Shown here piece after piece: positions 58,406-64,000 of a stretch of DNA of 64,000 bases. The notes under the pieces are model-generated. The model was not told the origin of the DNA. It saw only the letters and a list, made by a program, of their open reading frames with translations, and ran no database searches. The position numbers were made by a program, and so were the translations under genes. Each line of letters starts with the position of its first letter. The first letter of the stretch is position 1. This DNA is from Metaphire vulgaris (Eukaryota; Annelida; Clitellata; Crassiclitellata; Megascolecidae), in contig CM030859.1 of NCBI GenBank assembly GCA_018105865.1, positions 2,029,501 to 2,093,500 on the forward strand, written 5' to 3'.

Positions 58406-59269
58406 TTTTGCTCAGAAATCGACCGAAAGCCAAACAGCAACTTTGAATAATTCTATGAACCAGGCCGAATCAGGATCCAAGAGTGAATTGCACCACAATG
58501 GTCACCGAAATATATAGCAGAGCCTTGTTGGCAGCTAACAATTACTGTATTACTAATTATAAATAATTAACTAACCAATTAACTGTCCCGACAGTTTGGC
58601 TGAATTTTAAAAGCATACTGATATTCTCATTTCAATTCTCGCTGTTTCCCAGCTGCTGCTCATCGCCTTAAAATTGCCACATATTTTTAAATTGGCTATT
58701 TCTGCTACTATTTGGAGATTTGTGTCTCTTTGCAAACACATACCACATAGGCCTACAGTCCTACACTCTATAATTACCTAGGCCTACGTCTAGATTTTTG
58801 CAGCAAAAGTTATGTTCGCATTTACAATATTAGGCCTACATAGGCCCTAAATCAAGAAGGCGCTCGCTATTAGGAAATGTCAGCAAAAAATTCTAGTCGA
58901 TGTTGAACAATTGCATTGCACTAAGCATGTACATTCGTTGCATTTTGCCAATAACGCCTTAAAAGTAATTGCAACCATTGAAACCAACATTCGTACTTAG
59001 GTTTGCAGTTGTGCCTATAATGGTTTCATAAATCTGGATGTCAAATTGTAACTTATTCTGAAATTAAAGCATTCATTCCTGCAACGTTCAATATTACACG
59101 AATCAGAAACACCGCTGAGGAGAATTCAATCGATCAGATTTATTAATTATTTTAATTATAACAATGAAGTTTCAATAAATGAAATTTTAATAAATAGAGA
59201 TAGGAAGGAAGTATAACGGATTGTATAACGTCGGCACTTTACTTCTTGTACTTGTAATACAATTAGCTT

Positions 59270-59389
59270 TCTTCTTCTTCTTCTTCTTCTTCTTCTTCTT
59301 CTTCTTCTTCTTCTTCTTCTTCTTCTTCTTCTCCTTCTTCTCCTTCTTCTTCTTCTTCTTCTCCTTCTTCTTCGGAAGTCTCTCCTTCC

Positions 59390-59458
<69 letters not shown>

Positions 59459-59520
59459 TTCTTCTTCTTCTTCTTCTTCTCCTTCTCCTCCTCCTCCTCC
59501 TCCTCCTCCTCCTCCTCCTT
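59270..59520. repeat. Compound (TTC)n(ATC)n(TTC)n(CTC)n microsatellite
   Basis: About 250 bp of contiguous triplet blocks. The Glu- and His-rich frames are artefacts. Confidence 0.95.
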
Positions 59521-60409
59521 CCTTCTTCTCACCAGGAACCGTTTAGACCAGAGGCGCAGTTGATGATTTGACGCCATCTGACGCGGTTTTGAGCTCCATG
59601 TCCAGCATCTCAGATGCTCATCCGAGTCTACTCAGTGATGTCGTCTCTCCGTCTTCTTCTGGATCGTCCTTGCATTCGGGATCCTTCCACTGTAGGCCTG
59701 CCTTCCATTCAGACCTATCCACATTCCACAAAATGGTCAAATACAGTGATTTTCAGCAGCGGGTGACCAGCGCAAGGGGTGCAGCGCAATATATTATTAT
59801 TAGTACAGGAGCTTAGAATGTCTCATTGAGCTTCTGAGAAGAGAGATGGCGTTTTGTCTCCGGAGATTTACTACAGTGGTTTTCCAGGCTTACTTAGCCT
59901 CCTAATAACTTTTAAAAATAATAATAATAATAAAATAATTAATAATAATAATAATGGTTAATAATAATAATAATAATAATAATAATTGTTGTAGTTGTTT
60001 GTTGTAGGTAATATTAGGCTAAATGCAAGGGGCTCTCCATTAATTACGTCAACAATTTAGGGGAGGGGTTTGAAAAAAGTTTGATAGGGGAGGGTCAAGA
60101 GAAGTTGCGTCAACAATTTCACTTTTTACAAATAATCAAAAAAGGAAATTTTATGAAATACTACATATTACAATGGAAAAAGCATGGCAAAAAAGGTCAT
60201 CACCACCACATTTTGACAATCGATGAACAAAAATGGAAAAAATGGTCATCACCGCGAAAAATATTAACCTTGTTATTGGGACCTGCCATTGATCTGGGGT
60301 CAACAATTTCTGACGTAATTATGGGGGTAACTGAAAGTTGACAGTTGTTGACAAGGGAGAGGGGTCAAAAACAAAAATTGTTGCATAATTAATGAACAGC
60401 CCTAAAGCA

Positions 60410-60552
60410 CAGTGTTTATTCTAGCCCCTTGACATTGGGATTTTTGAAATGTTTGGGGACAGGTTTGAGTTTCCACACGTTTAATTTCCATTCCCCAGCC
60501 AACATCTAAAAAAATTGAAACCAAGAACTTAGAAGGCCTAGAATAAACACTG
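60410..60552. mobile_element. hAT-type MITE, CAGTGTTYATTCTAGCC family
   Basis: Ends CAGTGTTTATTCTAGCCCC and GGCCTAGAATAAACACTG. The target duplication is imperfect. Confidence 0.7.
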
Positions 60553-60599
60553 TCCAAAGCATGTCTGGCTATTTACTGTGTATATATAACCTACTGCAG

Positions 60600-61015
60600 A
60601 AAAGTATGGAACGAGAATCAATGCAAAAAGACTAAAGTTATGGTAATAAGTAAAAAGAAGGAATGAGATGGAAATCATTTATGGGCAGATCGAGCAAGTG
60701 AAGGAATTTAGCTATCTAGGAAGTCTGATAACAACCGATGCCAGGTGCAATAAAGAGAGATAAAGAAGAATTAGCAATAGCAAAGGAAGAAGGAATTTTT
60801 TACAAGAGAAAGGAGCTGATGTAAAGTAAACTAAAACTAAAACTAAAAAGAGATTTAAAAATATTGATATGGAGCGTTGATGGGGCAGAGACGTGGACAA
60901 TGAGGAAGGAAGATATAAAACGATTAGAGGCTTTTGAAATGTGGATTTGGAGGAAAATGCTAAAAGTAAAATACACAGAGCATAAGACAAACGAGGAAGT
61001 CATGAAGGAGATTTA
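60600..61015 (+). pseudogene. RTE-like LINE RT, upstream part
   Basis: With frame breaks it reads INAKKTKVMVISKKK, VKEFSYLGSLITTDARC, then DGAETWTMRKEDIKRLEAFE and MWIWRKML. This is the RTE-type RT C-terminus. It continues at about 63483 after an inserted LINE. Confidence 0.75.
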
Positions 61016-63480
61016 AAGTAAGTAAAATTCGTTAATTTCTTCTTCAAAAGATCGAAGTAGCTCCTTATTCCTATGCGCTCAATCTCAAATGAAGTAGCTA
61101 GCCAAAGGTGGGTCATTCATGCCGGGTCATTTAATCAAAATCAGTGGGCAGGACGCTATAGCTATGGAGGAAATGATTTTATAAAGAGAAATGATTTTAG
61201 TTTGGAAAGAAAAACATGAGGAGATGTTCAAGAAGGGGAGAAAATTGTGACTCAGAGTTTGTTATTTGGCTTTGATGTAGACAACGAAGGGATATTGGAA
61301 TTGAGTTCCAAAGCTCAGGTGCATCATATGAAAAAGCACGATTGCAAATTTTGAGAGATGATTGATTCAGAGGTCGAAGGAGAGTTCATGAGAAGAGGAT
61401 CTAGTAGATCCAGGTTGTTGTGGAATTATCAGATTTCTTAGGTAGACTGGTTTTGATGTATGGAGTGAGTTATAAGTCATCGATATTATTTTATATTCAA
61501 TGCGTTCTGTTATCTTGAGCCAGTGGAGAGATTTGAGTAATGGTGTAATGTGGCAAAATTTAGGCGATTTAGTTACTGCACGAGCTTGCATTTTGAATCG
61601 ACGCCATATGGAAGCCTTTGGAAGATTGTGAAACAGTGAGTTGCAGTAGCTCCTTAGAGTGAACTATTGAAGTGGCAATAGTGGAAGCAGTTTTAATATC
61701 AAGGTAGGGGCGAAGGCGACGTAGATCACGAATGTGAGCATAACAGGTTTTGATAGTTGAGATATGTGAGCTTCAAAATTTAGGGAGGAGTCAAAAGTAA
61801 ATCCAAGATTTTTGCAGTTGGAACAGGGGTTATTATTGTATCTGGGGCTAAAATCAGTGTGGGATTTTCAATTTTTTCAGTTGTTGTGGCAGTCCAAATA
61901 AGAGAAATTCTGTTTTGGAGGGATTGAGGGCAAGGAGATTAGCTGACATCCACGATGAGATTGACAAAAATGCTGATTCTAGTTCAGAGATTGATGCCTT
62001 AAAGGAAGATGGAGTAAACGAAAGAAATAATTGAGTGTCGTCTGCATAAAGTTGATGATTCAATTTGAGAGAGTTGATTAAGGATGACAGTGGTCCAGTG
62101 TAGAGACTGAACAAAACCGGTCCAAGGACAGATCCTTGTGGTACTCCATAGTATAGATCGAAGGGTGATGAAGTTTGATTCTGGCATGAAACTTGAAAGG
62201 ATCTAGATTGGAGATAGGATTGGAACCAGCGGTGAGCTACAGAAGATATTCCAAACCAGAGGGAAAGGCGTTTCAGTAGGATTTTGTGATCTATAGTATC
62301 AAAGGCAGCAGAAAGATCAAGGAGACAGAGACCAGTAACTCGTTGAGATCCAATGGCAGTGAGGAGTTTGTCATAAATGTATGTGAGGACGGTTTCTGTT
62401 GAATGATTTTGTATAAGCGGATTGGTGAGTGTTGTATGTGTGTTTTGACAAATGCTCAGTTAGTCTGGAAAGAACGATTTTCTCTGTGAGTTTGGAGAGG
62501 ACAGACAGGTTTGAAATGGGGCGATAGTTGTTGAGATCTTCTCTGTCAAGGTTTGGTTTTTAAATGGAGTTATGAGGGAATTTTTAAATGAGGATGGGAA
62601 TGTGCCTGTGGAAAGAGATAAATTGATAATTTTTTTAATAGTTGGTACTAGGACAGAGGCACACTGTTTGAGAAGAGAGGTTGGTATTGGATCAAGACTG
62701 CATTGCTTGTTTGGAAAGGACTGCAGGAGTTTAGATACTTCTTCCTCAGTCACAGGATGAAGCAGGAAAAATTGGAAGGAGCTGGTGGTGATGGGTGATG
62801 TGGAGATGTATTTTGATTGGTCATGGTAGATTTTTAGATTGGTGCGGATCTTAGAGATTTTTCCAGAAAAAATTAGCAAATGATTCAGCAAGTTGCGAAA
62901 TGGATTGAGGAAGAGGCTTTGCTTTATTGCGGTGGAATAGACAATTCACAGTGTTCCAAAGTTTACGAGATTTGAGCTGTTGGATACAATTAAGTTAGAA
63001 TAATATTTTTTTGGCAGATATGAGAAGGTTGTGGTAGTGATTTGTTGCAGAACGGAGGTTTTAAGGTCAATAGCAGAATGGTTGTAAATTCTTTCTAGAC
63101 GTCTTCTAAATGACTTATAAGAATGGATGAAGGAATTGTACCCAGGGTTGTTACCATGAGATGATAGTGGCCGTGTGATTATGGGAGCATGTTTGTCGAG
63201 TAGGCCAGATAGGACAGAATTATATTTGTCAATTAGTGATTGTAGGGTGATTGTGGGGTTGAATGGCGAGGTCAGATGATTCAATGTCTTCACAAAAGGT
63301 GGATATGTCAATTTTATTGAGACGGCGGAATGAGTAGGTCGAGGTGGAGGGGGTGGGCAGACGTTTAGGATAGTGAAAATGGGGAAATGATCCGATTATG
63401 GGCTGACTGATAAACAAGGGGATAGTGATGAAGAAGATAGGGTGATTATAGGTCTGGTTGGCCAAAAGTGTGAGTTGGAA
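61016..63480 (-). pseudogene. L2-like LINE inserted in the RTE-like LINE
   Basis: Minus-strand RT pieces in order: RRLERIYNHSAID (62946-63311), EEVSKLLQSFPNKQCSLDPI (62460-62891), LNHQLYADDTQLFLSF with the catalytic YADD (61854-62114), and LKSLHWLKITERIEYKI (61367-61591). Frameshifts separate them. The 3' tail at about 61016 has taaaattcgttaatttct, as at 21.2 and 25.3 kb. It is the source family of the fragments at 43688 and 51468. Confidence 0.8.
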
Positions 63481-63482
63481 AG

Positions 63483-63722
63483 GAAATGTGCTGAAAGAAA
63501 GAAGCCTGATAGATACAATCCGGAAAAGGCAGAGAAATTGGATGGGACACGGCATGACTCTACTAAGAACAATAATCGAAGGAAAAATTGAGAGGTAGAC
63601 CGAGAAAGATGATGTTGGAGTGGATGATGAATAAAGGATATCAGGAACTCAAAGAAGAAGCAAGAAATCGATTGGAGTGGAAAAACTGGATACCTGGACC
63701 TGTCGAGAGACAGAAACACTGA
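63483..63722 (+). pseudogene. RTE-like LINE RT, downstream part
   Basis: Reads ERSLIDTIRKRQRNW, TIIEGKIER, RKMMLEWMMNKGYQELKEEA and NWIPGPVERQKH, then stop. It continues the protein interrupted at about 61015. Confidence 0.7.
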
Positions 63723-64000
63723 TGAATAACCTACTGCACAATGGATCTTTGAATGCGAACAGCATTGCAGCAATAGCAGTTAATACGTCGCTAAGCTTAC
63801 ATTTCAGTATTTATAACGAATATTGACAAATATTCGCTCCAAAAATATAATCAATGACGACATCTCTGCGGACAAAAATTTTAGTAACCAAAATTCTCTA
63901 TATAGGCTTTAGTCAGACTGAAAACAGGTGTGTTTTTAAAATTTATTTTAGTTTGTGTTTCTGACAAATCTGGCTTCAAATACTTCATATAAATATGTCA

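Larger units (their letters stand above)
58406..60599. other. Gene-free stretch with a compound microsatellite
   Basis: AT-rich sequence upstream of the fibrinogen-related gene. 58.4-58.6 kb should hold its promoter, but no clear TATA element is seen. It includes the 59270-59520 microsatellite, a LINE/SINE tail with (AAT)n at 59875-59985 and a GTCCATTAATTACGTCA-type MITE at about 60028-60405. Confidence 0.45.

Noticed and set aside
59221..59577. Phe/His/Leu-rich and Glu/Met-rich ORFs
   Set aside because: Translations of the TTC/ATC/CTC compound microsatellite.

Overview
The window is nuclear DNA of an animal. Genes have GT-AG introns, the intergenic space is packed with non-autonomous DNA transposons, LINE and SINE pieces and very long microsatellites, and the recognisable genes are metazoan: a DMRT2-type doublesex/mab-3 factor, two tandem rhodopsin-class orphan GPCRs, a secreted fibrinogen-domain lectin and a RING-H2 protein. 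The GPCR type, the fibrinogen-related lectin and the repeated taggccta-type words suggest a marine invertebrate, most likely an invertebrate deuterostome such as an echinoderm. That assignment is inference, not proof.

Layout. 1-2126 (minus): one uninterrupted reading frame that starts as a retrotransposon Gag-like domain and runs in frame into a long coiled coil that leaves the window. 7878-15823 (minus): a three-exon DMRT2 gene with matching splice phases. Its first intron holds MITEs and a 5S-rRNA-headed SINE. 15.8-25.7 kb: repeats only. 25785-26489 (plus): single-exon RING-H2 protein. 26.5-32.4 kb: repeats, including a Helitron-like insertion inside an older element. 32413-33449 and 36600-37729 (plus): a tandem GPCR pair, each broken by an apparent one-base deletion. 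39.02-56.37 kb: an approximately 8-9 kb direct tandem segmental duplication. Each unit carries the last three exons of a fibrinogen-related gene (minus), a tRNA-Val(AAC), a half tRNA-Gly and the same older repeats. The first two exons of that gene, including the signal peptide, lie once only, at 57.6-58.4 kb. Five exons join in phase to a 261-residue secreted protein using either unit, so the duplication created two interchangeable C-terminal cassettes. 58.4-64 kb: microsatellites and a LINE inserted into another LINE.

Mobile DNA. At least eight families of short hAT-type elements (terminal inverted repeats starting CAG, 8-bp target-site duplications) are present, several nested in each other or inside LINEs. 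Because the 39-56 kb region is duplicated, several insertions have an empty allele in the other unit, which gives direct proof of insertion and relative dates. Two copies closely resemble the SPIN family known for horizontal transfer among animals. A short internal motif (TGACRAGC, A-tract, GGTC) recurs inside MITE families with otherwise different ends and is not explained by any family I know.

Limits: all calls come from reading the sequence. No alignment or database search was run. Single-base frame breaks in three otherwise conserved genes could be assembly errors rather than biology.
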